Source of the DNA: Roseateles sp. YR242
GTDB taxonomy: Bacteria; Pseudomonadota; Gammaproteobacteria; Burkholderiales; Burkholderiaceae_C
DNA: 64,000 bases
NCBI RefSeq assembly: GCF_900109745.1
Contig: NZ_FOAV01000007.1
Span: 62,001 to 126,000 of the forward strand
Reading direction: 5' to 3'
Shown here: positions 47,896 through 56,982 of the stretch, in pieces
Layout: each line of letters opens with the position of its first letter
How positions within the stretch are numbered: the stretch's first letter is position 1
Made by a program: the position numbers and the translations under genes
The notes under the pieces: generated by a model
Told to the model about the DNA's origin: nothing
Database searches by the model: none
The model's input: only the letters and a program-made list of their open reading frames with translations

Positions 47896-48286
47896 TAGTT
47901 GCCCGGCACCAGATCTCATTTCCGCAAGAGACCATTCCCGCAGACTCAGGCATTCCATTGAAGACGGTGTAATGGCTATTGCTGGCCACTCGCTGAATGT
48001 ACTGAGCGCCTGTTTGTGTCTGCACGCATCGACTTTTATTTGCTAGCGTGACAGAATCGTCAGTGCAAAGAACGCAGCAGCATAAACCGCGTCTTTGTTA
48101 GCGATTCCTTTCCAGGAATCGCCGGGGAGGAATAACCACAGTTGCCTACTTGCCTGCCCCTCGAAGCGTGCGGCGAGTTGCCGTCTGCGCGTCTGTCTGT
48201 GCCTCTGTCAGGGAGAGCGCGCGAAATTTGGCCTTTGATCTTGTCGAATAAGCCCGGCTGGAAGCCAAAAAACAAGCCAAAGTAAT
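47896..48286. other. 391-base lower-GC gap
   Basis: Base composition is clearly more AT-rich than the flanks. No gene is supported. It contains the perfect hairpin at 48101 and leads into the atypical Sel1 gene. Confidence 0.5.
48101..48122 (+). other. Perfect 9-bp hairpin
   Basis: GCGATTCCT-ttcc-AGGAATCGC, without a T-run. It lies 165 bases before the Sel1 gene. Candidates are an operator or an RNA structure. Confidence 0.5.
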
Positions 48287-48958
48287 ATGACGCAACTGAA
48301 TTTAAGATTGCCGTTGTTGGCCAAGGTCACCATTGATGCCGGCATATTAGAAGATATCGGACGTGTCGCGCAGCAATATGCGTACGGAGACCGCGTCGGA
48401 AAAAACAGACGAGTGGCATTGGCGCTATATTTGGCTGGTGCCAATCTCGGGGACGCTGAGATGGCGTGGCGTGCCGCAGATGCATATGAATACGGAGAGG
48501 GCATAAAAAAGTGTCCGGAAGAATCTCTCCGCTTATTGAAGCTGGCAGCTAAGCTAGGTTCTGCTGGCGCGGCCACGTCGTTGGCGGCTTCATATTGGCA
48601 GCACGCCAAAACTCCACAGGAGCGTGCAGAGGGTGTGAAGCTTTATAAACGCGCAGCCCGCTGTGGCGAGCCCAACGCAATTCACAACCTTGGGGTGTGT
48701 TATTCAACCGGTGTTGGCCTGAGTAAAAACTTCAAAAAAGCGTATGACCACTTTCAATTGGCCGCAGAACGGGGACATCTCGAAGCACAATTCAAAGTAG
48801 GGTGGTGCCTGCTCCACGGAGAAGGAGTAGAGAAAGATATCCCTCAGGCGAAGAAAAGCTTGAGACAGGCAGCGAAGCAAGGGCACCCAGACGCGGCAAG
48901 GCTTCTTAAAACACTAGGGTCACCCGCAGACGAACGGGCAGGCGCCCATCATTCGTGA
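48287..48958 (+). CDS. Sel1-repeat protein, atypical composition
   Basis: 223 residues built of Sel1/TPR-like helical repeats: ALALYLAGANLGDAEMAW, AYEYGEGIKKCPEESLRLLK, HNLGVCYSTGVGLSKN, FKVGWCLLHGEGVEKD, each with the A-x2-LG-x3-G-pattern. No signal peptide, so probably a cytoplasmic scaffold. Codon use (TTA, ATA, AAA) and GC content differ sharply from the neighbours, suggesting recent transfer. No good ribosome site precedes the ATG. Confidence 0.8.
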   Translation: MTQLNLRLPLLAKVTIDAGILEDIGRVAQQYAYGDRVGKNRRVALALYLAGANLGDAEMAWRAADAYEYGEGIKKCPEESLRLLKLAAKLGSAGAATSLAASYWQHAKTPQERAEGVKLYKRAARCGEPNAIHNLGVCYSTGVGLSKNFKKAYDHFQLAAERGHLEAQFKVGWCLLHGEGVEKDIPQAKKSLRQAAKQGHPDAARLLKTLGSPADERAGAHHS

Positions 48959-49031
48959 ACTAATTCGCGAACCACCTCCGCCGTTACGTCCGCTTTCCCC
49001 TGCCCCAAATCCGCCGCACGAAACTGCCGGC

Positions 49032-49613
49032 ATGAAAGCCGCCACCCTGGCTGCGTTGCTGAGCGCAGCCGTCATCTTGACGCCGCCGGCCGTTGCCGCG
49101 CCGTGTGATCTGAACCTGCGTACCGAGCAGGTGCTGAAGCAATTGAATGCCTTGCGAGCCCAGGCACGTGTCTGCGGCAAACAGGCCATGGGGGCTGCCG
49201 CACCGCTGCGTTGGCAGCCCACGCTGGTGGATGCCGCCTCTCGTTACGCGGCCGAGCTTTCCGGCCGCGACAAGCTCACCCACACCAGCCTGTCCGGGGC
49301 CACGTTGGCTGAACGCCTGGACGCCGCGCGTTATCCGATGCGCCTGGCTGGTGAGAACCTGGCTTCCGGGCCGGATTCCATCGAGGAAGTGATCGGGCTG
49401 TGGTTGCAGAGCCCCGGCCATTGCGAGAACCTGATGGGCGCGGACTTCACCGAAGTGGGCCTGGCCTGCGACATCCGCGAAGGGCATCAAGCCCAGCCAT
49501 ATTGGGTGCTGGAGCTGGGCCGGCCGCGCAACATCCGCCCCATCCAGGCAAGTGCCCAGCTTTCGCAGGTGCCCGAAGGGCTGTTGCCCAGCGACGGCCC
49601 CGCAGTCCGCTGA
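49032..49613 (+). CDS. Exported CAP/SCP-domain protein
   Basis: 193 residues. A signal peptide (MKAATLAALLSAAVILTPPA, cleavage near AAP) precedes a CAP domain: LNALRAQARVCG, ASRYAAELSGRDKLTHTS (His ligand), GENLASGPDSIEEVI and LWLQSPGHCENLMGADFTEV (second His). Several Cys may form disulfides. Bacterial CAP proteins are secreted or periplasmic and of largely unknown role. It is convergent with the NarL-type regulator gene. Confidence 0.9.
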   Translation: MKAATLAALLSAAVILTPPAVAAPCDLNLRTEQVLKQLNALRAQARVCGKQAMGAAAPLRWQPTLVDAASRYAAELSGRDKLTHTSLSGATLAERLDAARYPMRLAGENLASGPDSIEEVIGLWLQSPGHCENLMGADFTEVGLACDIREGHQAQPYWVLELGRPRNIRPIQASAQLSQVPEGLLPSDGPAVR

Positions 49614-49733
49614 TGGCGCGGTCCTGAAGAACCTCCTGCAAGCCCGGGCCGCTCCAGTCCAGACACGCCCACAAGCCGTTCTTGCCCAACGCCTTTCCCG
49701 CTGAAGGTGTGGGCGCCCTCTCGGCACCCCGGC

Positions 49734-50378
49734 TCAGATCCACCCCAGATCAATCGCCCGAAGGACCGCCTGCGTCCGGTCCCGCACACCCATCTTGGCG
49801 AACACCGACGAGCAGTGGTTCTTGATCACGCCTTCGCTGTTGCCCAGCAGGGCCGCGATCTCGGTATTGCTGCGCCCGCTGGCCACTAGCCGCAACACCT
49901 GAAGCTCCTTCGGGCTCAACGGCTCCGGCTCCGGCGTGGCGCTGAAAGCGCGCTCCATCGGTGCGCGCTCCATACGTTCTGTCAGCAGCGGCCTGAGTGC
50001 CGTGCCACCCCCCACCACATCATGCAACGCCTGCACCAGCGTGTCCGGACTGATGGCCTTGAGCAGGAAACCACGGGCGCCCGCGCGCACCGCTTCATCA
50101 AAGGCCACCGTGTCATCAAACGTGGTGAGCAGCACCACCGGAATCTTGAGGGCCCGTGCCGCCAGCGCCCGGATCAGGCCAATGCCGTCCAGCCGTGGCA
50201 TGCGCATGTCCGAGAGAATGATGTCGGGCTGTTCACGCGCCAGCAGTTCCAGCGCCTCCGCGCCGTCGGCGGCCTCGCCGACCAGGCGGATGTCCTCATG
50301 CAGCGCCAGCAGACCCTTGAGGCCTTCGCGCACCAGTTGCTGGTCCTCCACCAGCAGCAGTTTGATCGTTTCGCTCAT
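49734..50378 (-). CDS. NarL/LuxR-type response regulator
   Basis: 214 residues from ATG 50378, which has AGGAG upstream; longer frames lack support. Receiver domain with E11-D12 and phospho-acceptor D57 (IILSDMRMPRLDG), Lys in FLLKAIS, and a LuxR-type helix-turn-helix (about 150-212: LSPKELQVLRLVASGRSNTE, VIKNHCSSVFAKMGV). The cognate kinase gene lies upstream with its end 88 bases away. The target genes are unknown. Confidence 0.92.
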   Translation of the reverse strand: MSETIKLLLVEDQQLVREGLKGLLALHEDIRLVGEAADGAEALELLAREQPDIILSDMRMPRLDGIGLIRALAARALKIPVVLLTTFDDTVAFDEAVRAGARGFLLKAISPDTLVQALHDVVGGGTALRPLLTERMERAPMERAFSATPEPEPLSPKELQVLRLVASGRSNTEIAALLGNSEGVIKNHCSSVFAKMGVRDRTQAVLRAIDLGWI

Positions 50379-50466
50379 CTCGCTTCTCCTCAAGGCCTCG
50401 ACCTCAAACTCAACGTGCTGTTGCCAGATCCAGGCAGACACCAGGCAGACAGACACCAGGTAAACC

Positions 50467-51708
50467 TCAGGCAAACCGTGGGCAATCCAGCTCGATCAGG
50501 AACCCCGGATGGTGCCGCAGCACCCGCATGGCCCCCCCCAGCTCGGCCATGCGTTCCTGCATGCCCTTCAAGCCGTTGCCTTCGCGCAATTTCCGTGTGC
50601 CCCGCCCATTGTCGTCAACCAGCACACGAACCTGCATGGATTCACCTTCACCCATGACGGTCAGGGTGACCCGCACGTGGGTGGCGCTGGCATGGCGCAC
50701 CGCATTGGTCACGGATTCCTGTACGCAGCGCAGCAAGGCGTGGGCGCAGCGCGGGGAAAGATCCTGCGCTACCGGGTCCAGGCTCAGTTCGATCTGGGTA
50801 CTGGCAATGCCCTCGGCGAGCGTGCGTAGCGCGGCTTCCAGGTTGATGCGCTGGCTCTCCCGCTCGCGGGAAACCGCGGCACGCACCTCGGCCAGCAGGC
50901 CGGCGGCGCCGAGGCGGGCCTTTTCCACCGCCTGGGCGGCGCCAGCGTCGTCGTGCCGCTTGAGCAGGGCATCGCTGAGCTGCAGGTGCAGGTTGAGTGC
51001 GGTGAGGTGATGGCCCATGACGTCGTGCAGCTCTCGGGCCATGCTCAGACGCTCCGCATAACGCAGTTGCTCCACCTGAAGGCGTTCACCGCTGTCCCGT
51101 TCCGCCAGCATGGCCTGGAACCAGCGGCGGCGCTCGGCTTCGGTGGCCGCCAGCCGGCCCAGGCCGAAGGCCATGCCGTGCAGTGCCACCATGGAAATGG
51201 CCAGGCCCAGGCTGTTGAGCCACCAGGGCATGCCGGCAGTGAGTTGCTCGGTGCGCTGCGCTTCGCTGGGGAACAGCCAGTAGAGGGTGACGTTGATGAC
51301 CACCTGGGCCAGCGCGAAGCCGAAGGCCTTGCGGACGTTGAGGATCAGCGTGCCCAGGACGGTGACGAGGAAAGGCAGGCCGGGGGTGACGAGCAGGGCC
51401 AGGGCGTCCAGGAGGACGACGTGGCGCAGGGCGTTGCGCGGCGGCAGGTCCAGGTGGCGTTGGCGGGCAATGCGCCAGAAATGCCAGGCAAAGGCCGCCA
51501 CCAGCGCCAGGCAGGTGAGGACGAAGGGGGCGTCGTGGGTGTCGCCACCCATGCGGCGGTAAAGGCTGGCCAGCACCCCGTCATAGGGCTCGGTGGGGTG
51601 GCCCATGAGGCCCCAGGCCGCGGAAGCCAGCTCCAGCAGGCACACCGCAAGGGCGGCAATGCGCAGCACAAAGGCGGGCTGGGCGATGCGGGCGAGGAGG
51701 CGGTCCAA
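50467..51708 (-). CDS. HisKA_3-type sensor histidine kinase (NarX/DesK-like)
   Basis: 413 residues. Five or six membrane helices in the first 185 residues, little periplasmic domain, so it likely senses membrane state or a hydrophobic cue. H228 in MARELHDVMGHHL is the phospho-acceptor; the ATPase domain has NAVRHASATHVRV, VDDNGRG and GNGLKGMQERMAELGG. It pairs with the NarL-type regulator downstream. The gap between them carries short near-repeats of cagacaccagg. Confidence 0.92.
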   Translation of the reverse strand: MDRLLARIAQPAFVLRIAALAVCLLELASAAWGLMGHPTEPYDGVLASLYRRMGGDTHDAPFVLTCLALVAAFAWHFWRIARQRHLDLPPRNALRHVVLLDALALLVTPGLPFLVTVLGTLILNVRKAFGFALAQVVINVTLYWLFPSEAQRTEQLTAGMPWWLNSLGLAISMVALHGMAFGLGRLAATEAERRRWFQAMLAERDSGERLQVEQLRYAERLSMARELHDVMGHHLTALNLHLQLSDALLKRHDDAGAAQAVEKARLGAAGLLAEVRAAVSRERESQRINLEAALRTLAEGIASTQIELSLDPVAQDLSPRCAHALLRCVQESVTNAVRHASATHVRVTLTVMGEGESMQVRVLVDDNGRGTRKLREGNGLKGMQERMAELGGAMRVLRHHPGFLIELDCPRFA

Positions 51709-51789
51709 GGCGGGGGGCGGTTTCCGGGAAGTCCGCTAGCGTGCCACAAAGCGCTGGATTTCAGACGTGTGAGTGGTCACGCCACCTGC

Positions 51790-52902
51790 TCAATTCACGG
51801 GCGGCGTGCTGACGATCACCCCACCGCCGAGGCAGACCTCGCCGTCATAGAGCACCGCGCTCTGGCCAGGCGTCACCGCCCACTGAGCCTGCGGAAAGTC
51901 CAGCCGGATCTGACCGTCGCCGGGGGTGAGGGCACAGGCCGCATCCGCCTGCCGGTAACGGGTCTTCGCGCCATAGCCGCCAAAGGCGGGTGCTTCATCC
52001 GTCCAGCTGAGGTCGTTGGCCACCAGGCTGTGGCTTTGCAGCAGCGGGTGCTCATGGCCCTGCACCACCACCAGCGTGTTGGTCTCCAGATCCTTGCGGG
52101 CCACAAACCAGGGTTCATGTTCTCCGCCCCCCCGTGCGGCCCCCTTTTCCTTGATGCCACCAATGCCCAGACCCTGGCGCTGCCCCAGGGTGTAGAAGGA
52201 GAGGCCGACGTGTTCGCCCAGCTTGCGCCCCCGGTCGTCCTTGATCGGGCCGGGCTTGTGGGAGAGGTAACGGTTGAGGAACTCCCGGAAGGGCCGCTCG
52301 CCGATGAAGCAGATGCCGGTGGAGTCCTTCTTCTTGGCATTGGGCAGGCCGATCTCTTCCGCCAGGCGGCGCACCTCGGTCTTGGGCAGTTCGCCCACCG
52401 GGAAGATGGTCTTCTGCAGTTGGGCCTGATTGAGCCGATGCAGGAAGTAGCTCTGGTCCTTCAAGGGGTCCAGCCCCTTGAGCAGTTGCACCCGGCTGCC
52501 CACCTCCCGCACGCGGGCGTAGTGGCCCGTGGCGATCTTCTCGGCGCCCAGGCGCATGGCGTGGTCGAGGAAGGCCTTGAACTTGATCTCGGCGTTGCAC
52601 AGCACGTCCGGGTTGGGCGTGCGGCCGGCCTGGTATTCGCGCAGGAACTCGGCAAAGACGCGGTCCTTGTATTCCGCCGCGAAGTTGACGTGCTCGATCT
52701 CGATGCCAATGACGTCGGCCACCGCCGCCGCATCCACGAAGTCGATGTTCGAGGAGCAGTACTCGCTGTCGTCGTCGTCTTCCCAGTTCTTCATGAAGAT
52801 GCCGACGACCTCATGCCCCGCCTGCTTGAGCAGCCAGGCGGAAACGGCGGAATCAACACCGCCGGACAGTCCGACGACGATGCGTTGCTTCTTGGGATTC
52901 AT
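51790..52902 (-). CDS. mnmA: tRNA-specific 2-thiouridylase MnmA
   Basis: 370 residues. MnmA puts sulfur at U34 of tRNA-Lys, -Glu and -Gln. The PP-loop [18 protein letters not shown], catalytic Cys in [12 protein letters not shown] and [13 protein letters not shown], and [12 protein letters not shown] are present. An extra [11 protein letters not shown] segment interrupts the region after IGGIKEK. Downstream is the sensor kinase, on the same strand but 81 bases away. Confidence 0.97.
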   Translation of the reverse strand: MNPKKQRIVVGLSGGVDSAVSAWLLKQAGHEVVGIFMKNWEDDDDSEYCSSNIDFVDAAAVADVIGIEIEHVNFAAEYKDRVFAEFLREYQAGRTPNPDVLCNAEIKFKAFLDHAMRLGAEKIATGHYARVREVGSRVQLLKGLDPLKDQSYFLHRLNQAQLQKTIFPVGELPKTEVRRLAEEIGLPNAKKKDSTGICFIGERPFREFLNRYLSHKPGPIKDDRGRKLGEHVGLSFYTLGQRQGLGIGGIKEKGAARGGGEHEPWFVARKDLETNTLVVVQGHEHPLLQSHSLVANDLSWTDEAPAFGGYGAKTRYRQADAACALTPGDGQIRLDFPQAQWAVTPGQSAVLYDGEVCLGGGVIVSTPPVN

Positions 52903-53136
52903 GCCGCCGATTGTCCGCCATGCCGCCCGCCGTCGCCCGGCTGGGGGCTTGGCCGGGTGCGCACGTGCGTTCTGTCACGAACCGGGGGGCCTCCCCACGG
53001 TCCACCCCACCGACTCCGCCCTCTGTAGGCAAACCACCGACACGGCTTTGCGCCACCGCTCACAACCGCCACCGGTTTCGCTGACTCCCGCCGCCCGGGC
53101 GGCCGCCGCAAACTGGCAGCACAAGGGAGTTCCATC

Positions 53137-54015
53137 ATGAATGTTGTGATCGTTGAAGGTTCCATCACCATCCGTGCCCAACTGCAGGCTTTGCTGGCGC
53201 GAGAAAAACGCATCCACGTGGTGGGCGAGGCGGCCGACGAACAAAGCGCGATCCAGGTCATCGCCCAGACCCAGCCGGACGCCGTGCTGATGGACCTGGC
53301 CCTGCAGCCCGGAAGCGGCCTGCGTGTGTTGCGCGCCATCCGTCAGCTCGGCTGCGGTGCCCGCGTGATCGTGCTGAGCAACAGCTATTACGAGGAGATG
53401 CGCCGGGCCTGCTCGGAACACGGCATCTCCGGCTTCTTCGACAAGAGCTGCCAGGTGGAGTCCGCGCTGGACCTGCTGCGCAGCTGGCTGCCCCCGATCT
53501 TTGCCGACGAGCCCGAACGCCTGGCTGCCGTCCATGAAGTGGACGTGCGGGCCCTGGCCTTCCCGGCCTTCGACGAATTGGCCGACCTTGCCTGCGACAT
53601 CAGCGGCAGCGGCATGGCGGCCATCAGCCTGATCAATGCGGATCTGCAACGCTTCATCGGCACCTCCGGCCTGACCATCGGCCAGTTGCCGCGCTCACGC
53701 GGTTTCTGCGCGCAGATCCTGCATGAAGGTCCGCTGGTGGAGGTGCCCGATACCTGGCACGACGCCCGATTTGCCGACCACCCATTGGTGCAGGGCGCGC
53801 CCTACGTGCGCTTTTACGCCGCCGTCCCGCTGGCCCTGTCCGGTGGTGAGGTGGTGGGCAGCCTGTGCGTGCTGGACCGCCTGCCGCGCCGCCTGCGCGA
53901 GCGTCAGCGTGAAGCCTTGCTGACTCTCTCCCGCTGCGCCATCAACGAACTGGAATCCACCCGCCGCCATTCCGAGCGGCTGGACCAGGCGATCACGGCG
54001 GCGATGGCGCTTTGA
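53137..54015 (+). CDS. Receiver-GAF fusion protein
   Basis: 292 residues. The receiver domain (about 1-125) has phospho-acceptor D53 in AVLMDLAL and Lys103 in FFDKSC, but the usual N-terminal acidic pair is VEGS (E7-G8), so Mg binding may be weak. A GAF domain (about 135-280) has GFCAQIL and YVRFYAAVPLALSGGEVVGS, close to the GAF of the cyclase at 45842. There is no output domain. AGGGAG precedes the ATG. Likely a signalling adaptor; ligand unknown. Confidence 0.85.
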   Translation: MNVVIVEGSITIRAQLQALLAREKRIHVVGEAADEQSAIQVIAQTQPDAVLMDLALQPGSGLRVLRAIRQLGCGARVIVLSNSYYEEMRRACSEHGISGFFDKSCQVESALDLLRSWLPPIFADEPERLAAVHEVDVRALAFPAFDELADLACDISGSGMAAISLINADLQRFIGTSGLTIGQLPRSRGFCAQILHEGPLVEVPDTWHDARFADHPLVQGAPYVRFYAAVPLALSGGEVVGSLCVLDRLPRRLRERQREALLTLSRCAINELESTRRHSERLDQAITAAMAL

Positions 54016-54076
54016 GACATCTCGACATCACGCCCGCGCACGGGCGGATCGGCCTAACGCCCGCGCGCCCGCCCGA

Positions 54077-54568
54077 TCAGTGATGCACGGGGGGCTCGTA
54101 CAGCGATGGATGGGTATACAACGCATCCAGCGGCAGCCGCCGCCCGGCGGCATGGTCCTCGATGCACTGCAGCACCAGCGGGCTGCGATGCCGGTCGCGG
54201 CAGGCCCGCACTTCCTCCAGCGTCATCCACAAGGTGCGCTGTATCGGCGCGTCAAACGCCCGCCCCGGAATCTGCTCTCCCACATCACCCACAAAGGCGA
54301 CCCGCACATAGGTCACGTCCTGGCCACGGGCGGGGCGCAGGAATCGGGACATGTACATGCCCAGCCAGGCGGTCGCAGTGAAGTCGCGCGCGGTCTCTTC
54401 CAGCACCTCGCGGATGACGCCCTCCACGGGTGACTCGCCCTGTTCCAGATGCCCGGCGGGATTGTTGAGCAGCAGCCCCTCGGAGGTCTGTTCCTCCACG
54501 AGCAGGTAACGGCCGTCGCGTTCAATCACGGCGGCGACGGTCACGCTGGGCTTGAAGCGTTCGGTCAT
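54077..54568 (-). CDS. NUDIX hydrolase (NudJ-like)
   Basis: 163 residues from ATG 54568. The Nudix box covers about residues 39-62: GHLEQGESPVEG, then REVLEETARDF, with the metal-binding REVLEE intact. This resembles NudJ-type phosphatases that act on thiamine pyrophosphate precursors and nucleotides; substrate unproved. The open frame continues far upstream but overlaps the TetR gene and is not coding there. It follows the TetR gene by 8 bases, so the two may be one transcript. Confidence 0.88.
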   Translation of the reverse strand: MTERFKPSVTVAAVIERDGRYLLVEEQTSEGLLLNNPAGHLEQGESPVEGVIREVLEETARDFTATAWLGMYMSRFLRPARGQDVTYVRVAFVGDVGEQIPGRAFDAPIQRTLWMTLEEVRACRDRHRSPLVLQCIEDHAAGRRLPLDALYTHPSLYEPPVHH

Positions 54569-54576
54569 GGGTCTCC

Positions 54577-55224
54577 TCAAGTCGATGGATGCTGTTGCAG
54601 GCCGGCCACCACCAGCCGGGTGATGAGCGTCTCGGCCTGCTTGAAGTCCTTGGGCTCCAGCTCGGGTTTGCCGAGCAGCAGCGCGAATTGCGCGCCCAGT
54701 TCCGCGTAGGCCTGGGTCGTGGACCAGATGATGAACATCAGGTGGGTGAAATTGAGCTTGGCGATGCGGCCCTGCCGGGCCCAGCGCTCGAAGGTCTTCA
54801 CATCTGCCTGCAGCAGTGGCTGCACGCGGGCCTGGATGACATCGGCATAACGCGGCGCGCCGGCGATGACCTCCTTGGCAAAGATCTTGGCGCCGGTCGG
54901 CCGCTCCAGGGAGTTGCGCACCTTGGCTGCGATGTAGGCGCTCACGGCCGCCTCCGGGTCCTCCGCCGCCGAGAGCGCCCCCATGCCGGCCAGCCATTGA
55001 TCCAGCACGTCGTCCAGCACGCGCCGGTACAGCGCGTCCTTGCTGGGGAAGTAATACAGCAGGTTGTGGCGGCTGATGCCCACTGCGGCAGCAATCGTCT
55101 CCAGCGACGCGCCCTCGAAGCCGAACTGCGCAAACTGACGCTCGGCCTCCACCAGGATGCGCTGCTCCTTCTGCACACGTGTGGCGCGGACAGGACGTTG
55201 CTCCAGAAGGTCGGCTTCTTTCAT
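54577..55224 (-). CDS. TetR-family repressor, RutR-like
   Basis: 215 residues. N-terminal helix-turn-helix (about 20-65: ILVEAERQFAQFGFEGASLE, GISRHNLLYYFPSKDALY) and a C-terminal ligand domain of the YcdC/RutR type (NFTHLMFIIWSTTQAYAELG). RutR senses uracil and controls pyrimidine degradation. The gene is divergent from the preT-preA operon, and a 24-base inverted repeat between them (55445) is the likely operator. Regulation of that operon is inferred. Confidence 0.88.
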   Translation of the reverse strand: MKEADLLEQRPVRATRVQKEQRILVEAERQFAQFGFEGASLETIAAAVGISRHNLLYYFPSKDALYRRVLDDVLDQWLAGMGALSAAEDPEAAVSAYIAAKVRNSLERPTGAKIFAKEVIAGAPRYADVIQARVQPLLQADVKTFERWARQGRIAKLNFTHLMFIIWSTTQAYAELGAQFALLLGKPELEPKDFKQAETLITRLVVAGLQQHPST

Positions 55225-55444
55225 GGGCCGCCATTGTGCTCGTTCTTGATGACGGTCCCGGCGGCAGGGCCCCCTCGTTTGTGCGATGACGGGGCACGGA
55301 ATCCCCAGGCCGGGGCGTTGCTACGGTGATGGCGGCGCGACGGTGGTGCATCGCGTCACAAAAGAAGGGGTCATGCACCCGGATGGGTCGATCCCATCGG
55401 GGCTGTCGTCGATCGGTGCTTTTCGCGAGCGCGGGAAATCACCA

Positions 55445-55468
55445 ACTGGTCAAAACTTACCAACCAGT
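55445..55468. promoter_or_regulatory. Candidate operator for the TetR/RutR-like regulator
   Basis: ACTGGT-caaaacttacca-ACCAGT is a 6-bp inverted repeat with a second nested pair TGGT-N8-ACCA. It lies 37 bases upstream of the preT start, where repressor binding would block transcription. RutR operators also use TGGTCA/TGACCA half-sites. Confidence 0.55.
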
Positions 55469-55504
55469 AAAACATGGCGACGCCCCAACACGAGAGAGCC
55501 TTCC

Positions 55505-56968
55505 ATGTCCGTCACCCCCAGTGCCGACGGCCGCCATCTCAGCGACGGATTGGTCGCCGGCCGGCTTGACGATGCGCAGTACGACCAGCACTTCTCCGAT
55601 GCGCACCCGCCGCTCACACGGGCCCAGGCGCTGGTGGAGGCGGAACGCTGCTATTACTGCTTCGATGCCCCGTGCACACAGATCTGCCCGACCGGCATCG
55701 ACATTCCCAGCTTCATCCACCGCATCGCGCAGGAGAACCTGCGCGGCGCCGCGCAGACCATCCTGGAGTCGAACCCGCTGGGCGGCATGTGCGCACGCGT
55801 CTGCCCCACCGAGCAGCTGTGCGAGCGTGATTGCGTGCGCATGGCCAAGGACGGCAAGCCCGTGGAGATTGGCCTGCTGCAGCGCTTCGCCACGGATGCG
55901 CATTTCGAGAATCCCGGCGCCCCGCTGTTTCAGCGTGCCGCATCCACGGGCCGCCGTATCGCTGTGGTGGGTGCCGGCCCGGCCGGCCTGGCTTGCGCCC
56001 ACGGTCTGGCACGCCGTGGCCACGAGGTGTTCCTCTACGAGGCGCGCCCCAAGCTGGGTGGCCTGAATGAATACGGTCTGGCCACCTACAAGACGGTGGA
56101 TCAGTACGCCCAACGCGAGATCGACTGGCTGCTGTCCATCGGCGGCATCACGCCCCGCTGTGATCAGCAACTCGGCCGGGACTTCACGCTGGACGGCTTG
56201 CTGGCGAGCCACGATGCCGTCTTCCTCGGCCTGGGGCTGGGCGGGGTGAACGCCCTGGGCATCGCCGAACCCGCGCTGCCCGGGCTCATGAACGCGGTGG
56301 ACTTCATCGCCACGCTGCGCCAGAACGCACCGGCCACCGTGCCGGTGGGGCGCCGCGTGGTGGTGGTGGGTGGCGGCATGACCGCCGTCGATGCGGCCGT
56401 GCAGGCCCGGCTGCTCGGCGCGGAGGAGGTCAGCATCGTCTACCGCCGTGGCCGCGAGTCCATGTCCGCCTCCACGGTGGAACAGGACTGGGCGCTGAAG
56501 AACGGCGTGCGGCTGCTGACCTGGATGGCGCCGGTGGCGGTTGAAGGCGAGGGCGGCCACCTCACCGGCGTGCAGGTGGCGCGGACCCTCATGAATGACG
56601 GGAAGCTGCAGCTCACGGAGGACCACCTTCACCTGCCGGCCGACATGGTGCTCAAGGCCATCGGACAAAGCTTCCTGCCCCAACCCCTGGGCGATGCCCT
56701 CGAACGACGCGCCGGTCGCATCCTGACCGACGAGGACGGACGCACGTCGCTGAGCCGCGTGTGGGCCGGTGGCGACTGCCGTTTCGGTGGCCAGGACCTG
56801 ACGGTCGAAGCCGTCGAACACGGCAAGCGAGCCGCCGTGTCCATCGATGCAGACCTGCGCATGAACGCTACCCACGCCCCCGGCAGCGGGACTGCCCTCG
56901 CAGCTGCTGGCGCCGCCTCTGCGGCATCTGCAGCATCCGCAGCATCTGTCGTTGGCCTCAGCGCCTGA
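55505..56968 (+). CDS. preT: Dihydropyrimidine dehydrogenase small subunit PreT (NAD(P)-dependent)
   Basis: 487 residues from ATG 55505. N-terminal Fe-S region with Cys clusters (CYYCFDAPCTQICPTG; GMCARVCPTEQLCERDC), then FAD-binding GAGPAGLACAHGLARRGHEV and NAD(P)-binding VVVGGGMTAVDAAVQARLLG. PreT feeds electrons to PreA, which reduces uracil and thymine to the dihydro forms. The last 30 residues are an Ala/Ser run. preA starts 14 bases after the stop. Confidence 0.93.
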   Translation: MSVTPSADGRHLSDGLVAGRLDDAQYDQHFSDAHPPLTRAQALVEAERCYYCFDAPCTQICPTGIDIPSFIHRIAQENLRGAAQTILESNPLGGMCARVCPTEQLCERDCVRMAKDGKPVEIGLLQRFATDAHFENPGAPLFQRAASTGRRIAVVGAGPAGLACAHGLARRGHEVFLYEARPKLGGLNEYGLATYKTVDQYAQREIDWLLSIGGITPRCDQQLGRDFTLDGLLASHDAVFLGLGLGGVNALGIAEPALPGLMNAVDFIATLRQNAPATVPVGRRVVVVGGGMTAVDAAVQARLLGAEEVSIVYRRGRESMSASTVEQDWALKNGVRLLTWMAPVAVEGEGGHLTGVQVARTLMNDGKLQLTEDHLHLPADMVLKAIGQSFLPQPLGDALERRAGRILTDEDGRTSLSRVWAGGDCRFGGQDLTVEAVEHGKRAAVSIDADLRMNATHAPGSGTALAAAGAASAASAASAASVVGLSA

Positions 56969-56982
56969 CCCGGGAGACCACG

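Noticed and set aside
54569-55378. Extension of the NUDIX frame upstream to make a 433-residue protein
   Set aside because: It lies over the TetR gene in a different frame and has low-complexity, non-homologous sequence.
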